DNA of 64,000 nucleotides, taken from positions 357,926,752 through 357,990,751 of the forward strand of contig CM046879.1 in assembly GCA_025667525.1 (NCBI GenBank), in the 5' to 3' direction. Of the stretch, positions 48,571-61,395 are shown piece after piece. The DNA is from Glebionis coronaria. Lineage: Eukaryota > Streptophyta > Magnoliopsida > Asterales > Asteraceae. The notes under the pieces were generated by a model. It had not been told where the DNA came from and ran no database searches. It worked only from the letters and a program-made list of their open reading frames with translations. How positions within the stretch are numbered: the first letter of the stretch is position 1; every line of letters begins with the position of its first letter. The translations under genes were made by a program, and so were the position numbers.

Positions 48571-50638
48571 CATTGCCGTGCCCTCACGCATTGCTAGAAT
48601 AAAGTATCGTAGCACTTCCAAAATTTATTTTTTATGCACTTTTATTGAATGATAAACTAGTTACATTAGTACTATTACTACTACTTGCGTTTTAGACATA
48701 ATGTATGATTTTCATCACAAAATGGGACGTTTAGGTTCATAGAACAAGAACACTTGAATGCTTCGTTAGAAATAATTTCGTCATCCTCGATTTTCACCTC
48801 AATTCCATGCCAAGCGTGTAACGAGATCATTGTCATTATAAGTTAGTAATGCTAACACTACTCATATGTCCTAATCACGTAGTTATCCTCCCATTTTCCT
48901 AAGTTGTATCTCTTATATTTTATTTTTGTCTTGAATGTTCACGAGGATACATTTTTGACTTATGCGATGATCGAGATTTAGGTCTAAAAATAGAGTCATA
49001 ACGGTGTAACCAAGACCATCGAATTAATAACCCCCCCCTAGTAGACAACGATGTCAAAAAATTAAGTCAACGAGAAGGATCGATAAATACGGTTTTATAA
49101 CGGTTTTGAACATGAGACTTATTACCCCCTTTTTACGTCCCCATGCCCCTTGTGTGGCGACATGGGGGCGAAAAAAGGAAAGAGAGGGATGGGGTTTCTC
49201 TCGCTTTTGGCATAGTGGGCCCCCAGTGGGGGGCCCGCACGACGGGCTATTAGCTCAGTGGGTAGAGCGCGCCCCTGATAATTGCGTCGTTGTGCCTGGG
49301 CTGTGAGGGCTCTCAGCCACATGGATAGTTCAATGTGCTCATCGGCGCCTGACCCTGAGATGTGGATCATCCAAGGCACATAAGACTTTTATACGCCCCC
49401 TAACGGATGGGCCTTATTATCATAGGTTTACCTCCATCTTTTATTCAACTTCGCCATGAAGCTTTTATTATGACTTCGGTCTTGCCTTGCCTTTTATTTA
49501 ATCTCGCCATGAGGTGTTTATTATGGCCAAAGACGTATATCCTCACGCTAAAAGCGAATTCTGGATCTTTAAAGCTTCAAAGATTAAGGCTTGATTCACT
49601 TTCAATTTCGCATAGATTTTTCGGCCTTGTGAGCTTCAAATTGTTTGCTTGATTTAGGTGAGAACATGAAATCTTATTATTAGGTGAAGCTTTCGATTAT
49701 TCGGGTTGCCAATACTTCAAAACCGTGACGCTGGCGATACCTTAATGTCTTCCCAATATAATTACATAGAAGCTACTAGAAAAGACTAGAAACCAACAAT
49801 CAAGACTAAACCGCTAAGTCAATACTTATTAAGCAAAATATATATACAAGCAAAGGGAGAATAAACAAAAAACAAGAACATATGAGGTTTTGAAAGAATA
49901 CGAGTACTCTACGTTTAGCATAGTAACTTATAATTAACTCTATCATTTCTCGTCCTCATTTAAGAGACTTAGCCTAATGTAAGTTAAGTAATAGAAGCTA
50001 AGTGCTCAACACGCACGGTCGAGTCAAAAATTACTCTTATTCTCGCCATCGTAAAATCTACATTCGTGTCTTCAAACACTTATAAAACATGAGAAAAATT
50101 TTAAATTTTGGCCATTTTTAGCCTTATTTTGCAACAAAATGATAAACAAAAAGTTAAACTTTGGAAAGCGTGAAGGTTTGGCAAGGCAAGTATCTATTCA
50201 CGCCCCCATACTAAAGTTAAAAATTGTCCTCAATGTTTCGAGTCTAAGGGTTGGAAAACCCACATACTAGAGACGTAGTCGAATGCTTAATCTAGCATGG
50301 AAAGGGTGTAACCGTAAAATTTAAATCCGTTTATTAAGTGTGCGAAAAACCTAAGGTTAGAACAAATAAGGATATATCATGGATATTGAGAAATTCTTCA
50401 AAGCAAACGATCAATTGCTCCCATAAAACGAACACGAGAGGCTCCAATCGTGAAGATCATGATCATCTAAAAACCACATATCACAGACAACCACGAAAAA
50501 AAGGTTGGAAGGGCACAAATCCCCTCACGTTATTACATTAGAAAGCGATAATATGTACATGGGATAAGCATGGGACTCCTCCACGAGGCACCTCGTTTTT
50601 GATTACCGAGTTATGAGCTCGACTCGATCCCCTCAATA
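48571..50638 (-). other. C 3' region between integrase and LTR
   Basis: About 2 kb without a convincing gene; Athila elements often have an envelope-like ORF here, and none is visible. Several blocks match H at 19541-21468. It contains the plastid fragment at 49124-49381. Confidence 0.65.
49124..49381 (+). other. Plastid-derived fragment (rrn16-trnI spacer and start of trnI-GAU)
   Basis: From memory this follows the chloroplast inverted repeat nearly base for base: ttacgtccccatg..., gcgacatgggggcg, ggggtttctctcgcttttgg, then trnI-GAU 5' exon gggctattagctcagtg (49244-49281) and the start of its group II intron (ttgcgtcgttgtgcctggg to catccaaggcaca). It ends inside the intron and the exon has an extra G, so it cannot make a tRNA. 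agactt occurs on both sides (49115-49120 and 49383-49388). It is plus-oriented in a minus-oriented element. Confidence 0.9.
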
Positions 50639-51146
50639 CTAATTATCATTGGGGAAGGTGACTTGGTCGAGGTAGTTCAAAGAGGGAACTTCCCCGCCAA
50701 AGTAGTGCTTCAACCTATGTCCATTCACCATGAAATTGGGGCCATCATTTTGAGCTAGCTCGATGGTCCCATAAGGAAAAACTTGGGTAACGGTGAATGG
50801 ACCAGACCAACTGGATTTCAACTTGTCGGAAAATATTTTCAAACGTGAGTTAAAAAGCAACACTTGATCTCCAATGTTAAAAATCCAGTTTTTAATTTTT
50901 GAGTCATCAAACTTTTTAGTTTTTTCTTTGTAAATCAATGAATTTTCATAAGCAATATCTCTTAATTCATCCAGTTCATTCAATTGAATTTACTGGTGTT
51001 TTCCCCGCGGTCTCAATATCACCATTACAATGCTTAAGGGCCCAATAAGCTTTGTGTTCAAGTTTAATTGGAAAGTGACAATTCTTCCTATACACAAGCT
51101 TATACGGAGTGCACCCGATGGGCGTCTTATGAGCGGTCTGAAAGGC
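50639..51146 (-). pseudogene. C integrase C-terminal part
   Basis: After the TGA at 51147-51149, the same frame continues as AFQTAHKTPIGCTPYKLVY and LEHKAYWALKHCNGD, then shifts near 50990 to the frame NELDELRDIAYENSLIYKEK, NIGDQVLLFNSRLKIF, SGPFTVTQVFPYGTIEL, NGHRLKHYFGGEVPS. This is the usual Athila integrase tail. No chromodomain follows, as expected for Athila. Confidence 0.85.
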
Positions 51147-54100
51147 TCATAAAGCATCTTCCAACTTATCCGACCAAGGTTGTCGGTTTTCTCCAATCAA
51201 TCTCTCCAAGATCCTCTTCAACGCTCGGTTTGAAACCTTGACCTGCCCACTCGTTTGTGGGTGAAAAGCCGTAGAAATCTGATGTGTAACCCCATATTCC
51301 CTTAGGACACTTTCAAATTGGTCGTTACAAAAATGGGTTCCATGATCGCTTATGATCGCACGAAGGGTTCCAAACCAAGAAAACAAGCTTTTCAAAAACT
51401 TGACTACCACACGAGCATCGTTCGTGGGCAAAGCCATAACTTCCAACCACTTAGACAGGTAGTCAACGGCGACAAGGATGTACTTATTACCACGAGATGA
51501 TGGGAACAACCCCATAAAATTAATTCCCCAAACATCAAAGATCTCACACACTTGGATGATGTTTTGTGGTATTTTATCATTTTGTGAGGCTTTTCCTTGT
51601 CGTTGGAATGAGTCACACGACTTCACAAGTGCGTGTGCATCTCGGTAAATAGTAGGCCAAAAGAACCCGGCATCAAAGACCTTCTTAGCCGTGATATTAG
51701 CACCGTGTTGACCACCCGTGGGTCCCTCGTGACAAGCCCTAAGGATATTAGAAACTTCGGTGCCAAAATAACAACGTCGAATAATTTGATCCGCACAAGT
51801 CCGAAATAGGTAAGGGTCGTTCCAAAAGTAGAACTTGACGTCACGAAAGAATTTTCGTTTTTGTTGAGTCGTCATATCCTTGATGATGAAGTTGCCCGCA
51901 TGGTAATTTGCGATGTCCGCAAACCATGGGGTCGATGAAACAAGCTTAGAATTCACTACACTAAGTGTCTCGAGAGGAAATGTTTCGGTGATTTCCTTTG
52001 GCTCGTAAACACTTTGGTGAGGATCTTCCAAATGAAAAAGATGATCGGCCGCTAGATTCTCGGATCCTTTTTTGTCAAGGATTTCGACATCAAATTCTTG
52101 TAGGAGGAGAATCCAACGAAGTAATCTCGGCTTTGCATCTTGTTTATCCATGAGATACTTGATAGCCGAATGATCCGTATACACTATGCATCGAGTCAAG
52201 ACGAGGTAAGGTCGGAATTTCTCAAATGCATACACCACATAAAGGAATTCCTTTTCTGTTGTACTGTACTTAAGTTGAGCCTCGGTCATCGTCTTGCTAG
52301 CATAGTGAATAGGCAAGAAGTGCTTTTCGTGACGTTGCCCCAATACGGTCCCAATAGCGTAGTCACTAGCATCACACATGAGCTCAAAGGGGAGGTTCCA
52401 ATTGGGAGCAACAAGAATGGGAGCTTCAGTAAGTTTCCTCTTAAGAATTTCAAAGGCTCGTACACAATATTCGTTAAAGACAAAAGGTGCATCTTTTTCG
52501 AGGAGATGTGTAATAGGTCGAGATATCTTTGAAAAATCCTTCATGAATAGACGATAAAAGCCCACGTGGCCTAGGAAACTCCTAACTCCCTTAACGGTTT
52601 TGCGATGAGGTAATTTGGCGATGACGTCTACCTTAGCTTTATCTACCTCAATCCCCGCTTTCGAAACCTTGTGCCCTAAGACGATTCCTTCCTTAACCAT
52701 AAAATGACATTTTTCCCAATCAAGCACAAGGTTGGTTTCCTCACAACGTTTCAACATTCTCTTAAGATTCGACAAACACGAAGTGAACGAACAACCAAAC
52801 ACGGAAAAATCATCCATAAAGACTTCCATCGTCTTCTCGATCATATCATGAAAAATAGCCATCATGCACCTTTGAAAGGTTCCCGGTGCATTTCAAAGTC
52901 CGAATGGCATTCTACAATAGACAAACGTTCCATATGGACACGTAAACGTAGTTTTTTCTTTATCACGAGGATCGATGGGGATTTGGAAGTAACAGGAAAA
53001 ACCATCTAAAAATCAATAGAAATCGTTTCCCGCAAGACGCTCCAACATTTGGTCCATGAAGGGCACGGGAAAATGGTCTTTACGAGTGGCGTCATTCAAC
53101 TTAAGATATTCGATACACACTCTCCAACCGGTCACGAGTCGAGTTGGAATTAACTCGTTGACATCGTTGGGCACAACGGTCATTCCTCCCTTCTTAGGGA
53201 CACAATGAATAGGACTCACCCAAGGGATATCAGAAATAGGGTAAATCATTCCCGGGTCAAAGAGTTTAAGGACCTCCTTTTTGATGACGTCGTGAATTTT
53301 GGGGTTCATCCTCCTTTGGCATTGGATTGTAGGTTTGTAGTCCTCTTCAATTAAGATTTTGTGGCTACAAAATTTGGGATCGATCCCCTTAATGTCGAAT
53401 AATTTCCACGCAATTGCCCCTTTGTAATCCTTTAGAACATCGACAAGTGCGATTTTTTCATCATTCGAAAGATCTTTCGCAATAATAACCGGCAAATTGT
53501 CGTCCTCCTCTAAAAATACATATTCAAGATGAGGAGGTAAATATTTCAACTCGAGGATTGGTGGTTCCTCAATTGAAGATTTGGGCTCGATACTCATAAC
53601 CTCCTCGGGTGGAGGAAATGGGAAATCATTAAGAAAATCCTTGATAATCGAGAAGTCCTCATCGTTGTCGAGGTCTTCGTCACAAGTACGTGGAAAATCA
53701 AATTCTTCCAACGTAAAACCACCACCTTCAAATGGTGTGAAGGATGGTGTCGAATTATCAAGAATGGGATCAAGCGTAGTGGGATTGCCACTATTTTCAT
53801 CGTCACCAAAACTTAAAACTTGTTGTGAAAATTCCTCGAAAACAACGTCGATCATATCAACGAGGTTTATGGTCGCGACGAAATAAACATGAGAAATTGG
53901 AGAATTTTGAGTTGCGTTGATAACAAGTTCCTCGTCGTTGAAACGTAAGGTGATCTTTCTAGCATGCACATCAATCAAAGCCATAGACGTATCTAAAAAT
54001 GAACGACCTAAAATAAGAGGAACTTGAGGATCCGTGGGAATATCGACAACGATAAAGTCTACCGGATAACAGAACTTTCCCACTTTCACAAAAACGTCTT

Positions 54101-54278
54101 CGGCCAATCTACATGCGGCAATCGTGGAATGATCGGCCAATTCGATTGACATTAGTGAAGGAGTAAGATTAGGAAGATTGAGTGACTTGAAGATTGCAAG
54201 TGACATCAAGTTAATACTAGCACCAAGATCGGCCAAGGCATAGCATACTTCCATATCTTGGATTGCACATGGAATCAA
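51147..54278 (-). pseudogene. C protease, reverse transcriptase, RNase H and integrase core
   Basis: One frame with three stops: 53013-53015, 52893-52895 and 51147-51149. Protease: YALADLGASINLM near the start, with the Asp-Leu-Gly-Ala site seen in Athila. RT: RVCIEYLKLNDATRKDHFPV, PFMDQMLERLAG, FLDGFS and, in the last 572-residue part, FMDD at 16-19. RNase [12 protein letters not shown] (Asp165) and [10 protein letters not shown]. Integrase: the zinc motif is altered (GGQHG, CDSF at 417-420). The first catalytic Asp reads Asn (residue 449, 51519-51521), the second is kept (SDHGTHF, 507), and the Glu reads Lys (543, 51237-51239). Both changes are G-to-A. A one-base frameshift near 54302 separates it from gag. 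Confidence 0.92.
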
Positions 54279-56353
54279 GAATTTACCAGGATCACCGACT
54301 TTTGAGGTATGCGGTTAAGATAAACCGATGAACAACTAGACAATTGTTGGAATTTCTCCTTGTTGTTTAACATACTCATAAAGTTAGTGGCAAATCGAGG
54401 CATCATGACCAAAGCATCGACAAAACTCACATTAAAATGCACGTCACGAAACATTTTCATAAAAAGCTCAAATTGGTAACTGTCGCACTCTTGACGTTTC
54501 TCCTTTCTAAGTCTCGATGGGTAGGGAAAGGGTGGTGTGGGATGAGGCATAGGCATAGCCTTTGGAATCTCGGGTTCCAATTGTTGTAATGGGGCAACCG
54601 TAGGTGTGGCATGAGCGGTACTTCGTGGGATTGGGACATGCTCCTTTTCGACCACCACCTCGGGTTCTTCCTCAATTTCCTCCACCGTTGGAGTAATTGG
54701 TTGAGGAGTCGGTTCCTTAAGTGTCTTAACACTTTATGTGGTAATCACTTTTCCTTAGGGTTCGATATAGTGTTGCTAGGAAGACTACTCGAAGACGGTT
54801 TACACATTATACCCTCAAACATGGATGAAATTTTATCCTCAAACATAGATTGCCTCTTATCGTCCTTAAGCATATCTTGTTCTATTTCATGTTCCCCTTG
54901 TTCCATCTTTTGTTGGTTTTGTTGTAACCTAGTTATATTTTCCTCCATTTTGTTTGTATGGATCTTAAGCTCATTTGCTAACTCATTTTTCAACTCCTTT
55001 TTTCAAGTCATTCTTAAACTCGAATCTTAGGCTAATGATCTCTCTTTGAATATTATCAAACCTAGCATCCTTTCCATTTGCGTATTCAACAAATTCATTT
55101 GGAAGATCTTTCAAAGTTTGCAAACTCTTGTTGTTGTTTTGAAAATCAATGTTTTGATTTTTGTTTGAAACTTGATTGTTGTTAGCCCCTTGATTCCCAT
55201 AGTTGGTACCTTTGTAGTTGTTTTTGAAACCAACTTGGCTGTTTCAATAGTTGTTGTTAGCATTTTGATTGGGAGCAAAACCCGGTGGAGTCATTTGATT
55301 AGAGCAGGTAACTTGACCGTTTTGTTTATCAGTTCCCGTGGCCGCGTAGGCACTCGAAGTGTTACCACCGTTGGTAATGCACTCGGAGAAATCATGACCT
55401 CCACCACAATACATACAAGAAACCTCAACCGCTTTTGCCGTAGAGGGAGCACTCTGTTCACCAACTTTAAATTCAATTAAAAGACCTTTAAGCTTATCAA
55501 AGATTTTGTTCTCTAAATTCGCCTCAATTTGGCAAGCATCGATGGTATTGGACAATGAAGGTAAATCCGAAGACGAAGCCTTACAAACACTCGATGAGTT
55601 ACGAAGACTATAGACTTTAGACCTATTCTCAATAATCAACAATGCTTCCTCAACCGTTTTACACAAAAAATTACCACCCGCGGCGGGTTAAGATAATCTC
55701 TCTCATGATCATTCAATCCATTGTAAAATGTGTCAATTTGATGCAAGTCGGAAAAACCGTGATGAGGACACTCATGTAACATTTCCTTAAACCGATTCCA
55801 AGCCGTTGAAAAACTCTCATTAAATTCTTGTGAAAATTTTGAAATCTCGTTTTTCAAATGCGTAGTCTTAGAGGGCGGGAAAAAATTGGTTCACAAACTT
55901 TGAAACAATATCCTTCCAAGTCAATATAGAATTGGGTGGCTCTTTCTCTAACCAAATTTTAGCGGGCCCCGCTAAGGTATACGGAAAAAGCATCATCTTA
56001 ATCGAATCATTAGCAACAACCTTAAACTTGCAAGTGGCGGTAAGACGATTGAATTGGCGGATATGGTTGTGCGGGTTATCCTTTTCATCACCACGGAATT
56101 TGTTGTTTTTGATCATCGGCAACAAACCCGTTTTCACTTCAAAATTCTCCGCAAGGATGGCGGGTATCACAATAGCCTCTCCATAACCCTCGGTGGGTGC
56201 TTGAAGTAACTCCATCATAGTTCGATTCGCCGTGGTTGGTTCTTCTTCTACGATAGGTTCGTCAATAGGATACTCCTCACTAGAAAGGGTAGGTGTGGTC
56301 TCCTTTCGGTTTTTTCGTTTACGTGCACGTTTTGATTTATTACGAGTAAGCAT
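54279..56353 (-). pseudogene. C Athila Gag and Gag-protease linker
   Basis: Start taken at the ATG at 56351-56353 (MLTRNKSKRARKRKN), matching B; the open frame extends further upstream without support. Parts: ANRTMMELLQAPTEGYGEAI, FEVKTGLLPMIKNNKFRG, NPHNHIRQFNRLTATCKFKV, AGPAKIWLEKEPPNSILTW (to 55868). After a frameshift come FKEMLHECPHHGFSDLHQID and DTFYNGLNDHERDYL (55857-55700), then the knuckle CMYCGGGHDFSEC (55666-55244), a Gln/Glu-rich coiled-coil-like part (54993-54745), and a Pro-rich stretch ending with FVDALVMMPRFATNFMSMLN and LNRIPQK at the protease join. At least four frame changes. Confidence 0.88.
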
Positions 56354-57075
56354 AAACTCACGTACGACGTGGGGATGAGCGAAGAAGATTCTTTTTGGTG
56401 TTTTTAATTTTTCCATTTTTTTGTGGTTTTTGATTGTTTTTACTTTTTTGGATTTTGTGATTGTATTTGGTAGACAAAAATCTACAAATCTCTCCTCAAA
56501 CCACATCTCTTGATTAAAGGAGCCTCAAGGAATGAAAACAATCACGTGAAGTGAAAGCCTTCGATGACTTTTAGAACGTTGGTGGAACACCAAAACGTTC
56601 AAGAGGGTTTAATCAAATGAAACCAAGAAAATATATATGATACTTAGATAATACTTTGGTTGGCAAACCTTCGATTAGTCCTTTTAATCTAAACACGCAC
56701 AAGCAAGCGGGGAAACGAGGCGGCGTGAAGTACTTAAGATCCTTTTTCCTTAGGGTATATTTTATAATACCCGCCTTATACTCACCTTATAGTTTGTGTT
56801 TCTGAAAATCAAGCTTCACGAAAGTACTTATCTATTTTGCCTTTTTCTTTGTTTGTGATTCGAATACAATGATCGAGTGATGAAATCCCGAATCAAGGTT
56901 GCATTTTCACACTTTTGGATTACTTGTGAATTTATTGTTCTACATATAAAATATAGTAATATTCACACAAAAAAACGAAAAACCGATAATGCGTATTAGT
57001 AGAGTGCTACTAATACAAATAGATATTATGGCTAATATAAAAACAACAATTGTTCAAATCAAAACACAACACGCC
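56354..57075 (-). other. C untranslated leader
   Basis: About 0.7 kb between primer-binding site and gag start, matching the B leader at 36379-37103 in reverse orientation. No gene. Confidence 0.7.
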
Positions 57076-57093
57076 TCCCCGGAAGCGGCGCTA
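57076..57093 (-). other. Primer-binding site of C (tRNA-Asp, mutated)
   Basis: The minus strand reads TAGCGCCGCTTCCGGGGA; B has TGGCGCCGCTGCCGGGGA. The second base G is now A and one other G is T, mutations gained since insertion. Confidence 0.85.
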
Positions 57094-57097
57094 AAAT

Positions 57098-60000
57098 TGA
57101 TGTAGTGTTTTTACTACCCTTTAGGAAAAGATCATAAAAGTGGCAAGTATTAAGTGTCGGTTTAGGAAAACCAAGAACTAATGACCAAATTAAGTTCAAG
57201 TTCGTTTCCCAAGGAGGCAAGTGTGTTGTGTAAAGAAATGATTAACTTTGTAATTATAATTTATGAGAAAAGAAAAAGAGAACGGATGATGGTTACGATT
57301 ATGAATAAAACTATGACGAAAAGTCGTACACGTAAAGCCGTAAAATATGACGAAATTTAAAAATTAACCTAAAAATTCCTAGAATATTGCAATAAGTCCT
57401 AAAAATGTAATTAGAGTTTACAAAAAATCAAAAATCACTCAAACCTTTTATTTTAATTAAATATTAATTTTTTAATGCTAATTAAAGCCCAAAATATCAA
57501 TTTAGTTAACAAAAAGCCCAAAATGAGATTTTTTAACTTGTAAACTCTAAAATGACTTAAGTAAATTTAAAACTATTTTTTTGAAAATTTTAAAATTAAT
57601 TAAAACTATTTAAAAATGATTAAAAACTATAAAAAATTAAAATAATTCTATAAATTAATCTAATAACAACAAACTTAATCTAAAAATTTTAAAATTCCTA
57701 AATTAATGTATTTGAACTAGAAAAAATGAAAAACTTGCAAAAATCTAAATTTTAATTTTTAATAATAAAATATTAATAAAATATTAATAAAAATCCAAAA
57801 TTTATAAAAATTTTAAAAACTTGCAAACTAGTTAATTTTAACTAATAAACACATAAATGAACTTGAAGTTACCAAAATACCCCTAATGGGCCTTAAAATG
57901 GGCTAAATAACAAAACAGTCCCTTAATGGGCTGAAATTAGGCCCAATAAGAAAAAGTCCACCAAATAAGCCCAAAATCTCCTACTTGACTCAAAATTTGC
58001 TTTTAAGCACAAAACTTTGAAGGCCCAAAAGCTGAAAATATGCTTATCACAACTTAATTGTCAATAGCTTATTCTTAATGGGCTTTTTGGCCCATTAAGC
58101 CATAAGCTATGCCATAAGCTCTAATTTCACACACAAGCTTCTTTTGGGATACTTAAGAGATCTGTGAAAAGAAATTTTGAAAAAGCCCAAGAAATAAGCC
58201 TGAAATAAGCCAAAGCTCTCAACAGAAAACAAAATAGTCGTTTTTGAGTTCTAGGCTACCTCAAGTGCTAATTCAAGTTGCAAAAGGTTTTAAATGACTT
58301 AATTAAGTTAAATCAACAAATTCTTTTCAAATAAGCACAAAGAATAAGCTGGAATAAGCAAATAAGCACTTATGAAAAAGTCAAGTCAATTGGTTTTCTA
58401 GTCAAACCAAAAAGTCAAACCCTAATATGCTCCAGATCAGTCCAATGGGTCAAATAAGGAAGATTGATCACAAAAAATAAGTTGTTGCAAGTCTGGATAA
58501 TCCAAAATGGCTTATGAATAAGTTGTTTGATAATTAACACTAGCAGTGGCTAGCAACAGTTGAAAGGAGTTCCCACTGTTTGACTTCTTTGACCTTTTGT
58601 CTTTTGTGGATTTTTGTTGGATTCAAGTTAAGCAAAGGCACCCTTGTAATAAGTGGATCACAAGGAGTCAATAACAACAATAAAAACACAAATTCAACAA
58701 GCCAATTGATACTGTTAATTCAAAAGATCACCAGATATGCACCAGACATGAACAATAAGTAGATTTCAACAAATAAGCAGTTTTAGCAAGAATAAGCCAA
58801 CGAAATTGAACCAAATGCACACAACAGCTTATATTAATTCAAATGAACATAAATAAACAGGTTTCATGCAATTATTCAAAGTATAGACAAAGATTCAAGC
58901 TCAAATAAGTTACTGATGAACAAAGAACAAGCAGATTTCTAACTTTGCTGTTATACTTGACCACAATTCCAATTTCAAACCCTCAAATCTCTTTAATAGG
59001 TTATATAAACTTGATTTAATCACTTGTTAGCCCTAAGAATGCATACAATCTATGTGTTACCAAGATCTTAGGTCAAAACTGGCAAAAATCAACAAGTTAT
59101 AGCACAATAAAGATTTTGATGTTCAAAAGCCAAAAACTTGCAGTCAATAGCACACAACAAAGTATTTATCAGATACCAACACAAATAAACAACAAACTCT
59201 TACTCAAATCAAATTGTAAGCTTAAACAGGTTAACCCAAACACCCCTTTCACTTTTAAAATCCAATTTTAACAAAGCAAATGTGTGATTCAGTTTATCCC
59301 AAGCCTAATCTAGCATCATATCATCAATATTAGGAAGTATCAAGCAATTTTAAGCCACAAGAACAACAATTATAACAACAGAACACAAAATCACCAAAAA
59401 TCAAGTACTTTATCAGATTTTGGGTAAAAGGGATCAAACCTCATGAATGTACATCCACACTCACAAATTTTTGAGCTTATGTGCCTAGCAAAACAAGGCA
59501 CAAGGTTCCTATAACCCCGCTAAAATCCAACAAGGTTAGAGCACAATTATATAAAATAGAAAAGTGAAAAAGCTTGATTAATGCAAACTTTGTACCCACT
59601 CCTTGATTATCCCCAAGCCACAAGCTCCCAACACCTTGATAATCTTTTTTATCAGGGTGTTTAGATAACTTGTAATCCAAAAATTCCAAAGATGTACTAA
59701 AGACTTAGCAAAATATCAAGTTTTGAGAAAACTTGGCAATTTCTTGCACAAGGTTTAAAAACAGGTCTTAAGATTCAATAAGCACAAACATATATCAATA
59801 ACAAGCAAAGATTAAAGTTGGCACTTGGATTTCATCAGCAATATCAAACACTTTTTCATTAAAATGAAACAAGGATTTACAGATTTGTGAATAAGGAAAA
59901 ACCAAGAGCAAAAGCTAAATGAAGCAGGTCCTATGCCTTATATAGGCTACAATGATGAACTAGTAAACATAAAAAACGTAAACCCTAATGTGTAGAAGTC

Positions 60001-61131
60001 CCAAATTACCCTTGAGGATTTTGAAAATCTGCTGAACATGTGATTTCTTCTAGGCGTTTTGTTGTTGCTGACTAGGTGGAATTTGATCAAAGGCCTCAAA
60101 TAAGCTTAGGTTGTCAGCTTCAATGTGGAGCGTTAGATTTTTGGGACTGTTTTGGCATCTTCCCAAAAGTTGTATAGCAGGGTTTATCATGTGAGTTTTC
60201 GGATGATGTGGCACAGGGTTTAAGAGTTGGGATGTGTTTAGGTTGAGGTTAATCATAAATCTGGAGAGAATTAGGGTTGAATTCAAAGGATTAAACAATC
60301 CCCTAATTCGTGTTCTTGGTGAATAGTTAAGTGTTTAATCAATATTATGTTTTAAAATGTTGTTAACCGCCCATTTTTAATTTAATAAATTAAGTTGTTA
60401 AAACCGGTTATGAGTGGGATTTGACGTGGCCAAAGGGTGGGTTTTCATTGGTTGTGAGGGTGAGTGGGACACTTGGCAGCATATGAGTGGTCTAGGTATA
60501 TCATGTTGGCCAGAAAACACCCCCCTTCTTTCTTCTTTCTTTCACTTTGTGTTTAATAGCATGAAAACTGAAAACCCTTTGTAATGAAGTTTCAGTTTTC
60601 ACACTTTTTTCTCAAATAGTTTTGGAAAAGTATTTCAAGGGTATTTCTTATAATTTGATGATTCTTGAAGGGGTGTTTTGGCATTTCCTTCATTCTTCAA
60701 GGTGTTGACTTGTATTGTTGACTTCTTGGAGGACTAATATTGACAAGTCTTCATTTTTGAAGGACCATTCTTGCCAATTCTTCAAAGTGGAGGGCCCTTT
60801 TTGTACATTTGCCAAACTTGAAGGACCAAACTTGTAATTATGAATATAAAAGGGTTTAAAGTGTCAATTCTTCAATATTGGAGGACCCTTCTTGTACAAT
60901 CTTCAATTCTTTAAGGGTTATTCTTGGAAGATCACCTTAGGGCTTGGTTCATTGCTTCGTTTCCCGTGTTCGTTTTTGCTTGTTTCTTGTGATCTTTTGT
61001 CATTTTCTCAATATCCGTACCTAAAATACACATGTAACAAACACAAGCATATATTTGGCATATTTCTTGATATTTGATGCATTTTAAGCCTAATTTGGAC
61101 GATGAGACTATGTATAAAAGCAGTCTCATCA
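57098..61131 (-). mobile_element. C 5' LTR
   Basis: 4034 bp, collinear with 44528-48554. The promoter-active TATA is at about 59937-59946 (minus CCTATATAAGG). It starts on the minus strand with TGATGAGACTGC at 61131. Confidence 0.93.
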
Positions 61132-61395
61132 ATAGCCTAAATCTCACCATCGTCCTTCTGAGCTTCCTTGATCCTAAAATGTAAATCTGGTTCCACCCAA
61201 AGATTAGCCCAGTAACCGTGTTGTCCTCGTACACAAAACTCAATATTAGTCATTTCTAGGTCACGGATGATCTCCTTTGCAATCCAAATGCCAGCAATTA
61301 TACCCGACCTTCTGCTTATAGCATCTGCCACCACATTCGCCTTACTAGGATGGTACTTGATTGAAGTATTTAAAGTGATGGTCATATAACATACC
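61132..61395 (-). pseudogene. A pol continued: RNase H end, right side of C
   Basis: The minus frame reads IKYHPSKANVVADAISRRSG and later WVEPDLHFRIKEAQKDDGEI, the conserved RNase H C-terminus (YHPxKANVVADALSR) and connection to integrase. It joins to 44527. Further upstream homology fades near 61395, where sequence belonging to element D probably begins. Confidence 0.82.

Larger units (their letters stand above)
44528..61131 (-). mobile_element. Element C: full-length Athila retrotransposon
   Basis: 16.6 kb with LTRs of 4027 and 4034 bp and perfect atagc TSDs (44523-44527 and 61132-61136), inserted in pol of element A. Minus-strand order: LTR, tRNA-Asp primer-binding site, leader, gag, protease, RT, RNase H, integrase, long 3' region with a plastid fragment, purine tract, LTR. 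It is the best preserved element here but carries stops, frameshifts and damaged integrase residues. Confidence 0.95.

Noticed and set aside
49244..49281. Functional tRNA-Ile gene
   Set aside because: Only the 5' exon and part of the intron are present, with an extra G; the 3' exon is missing.
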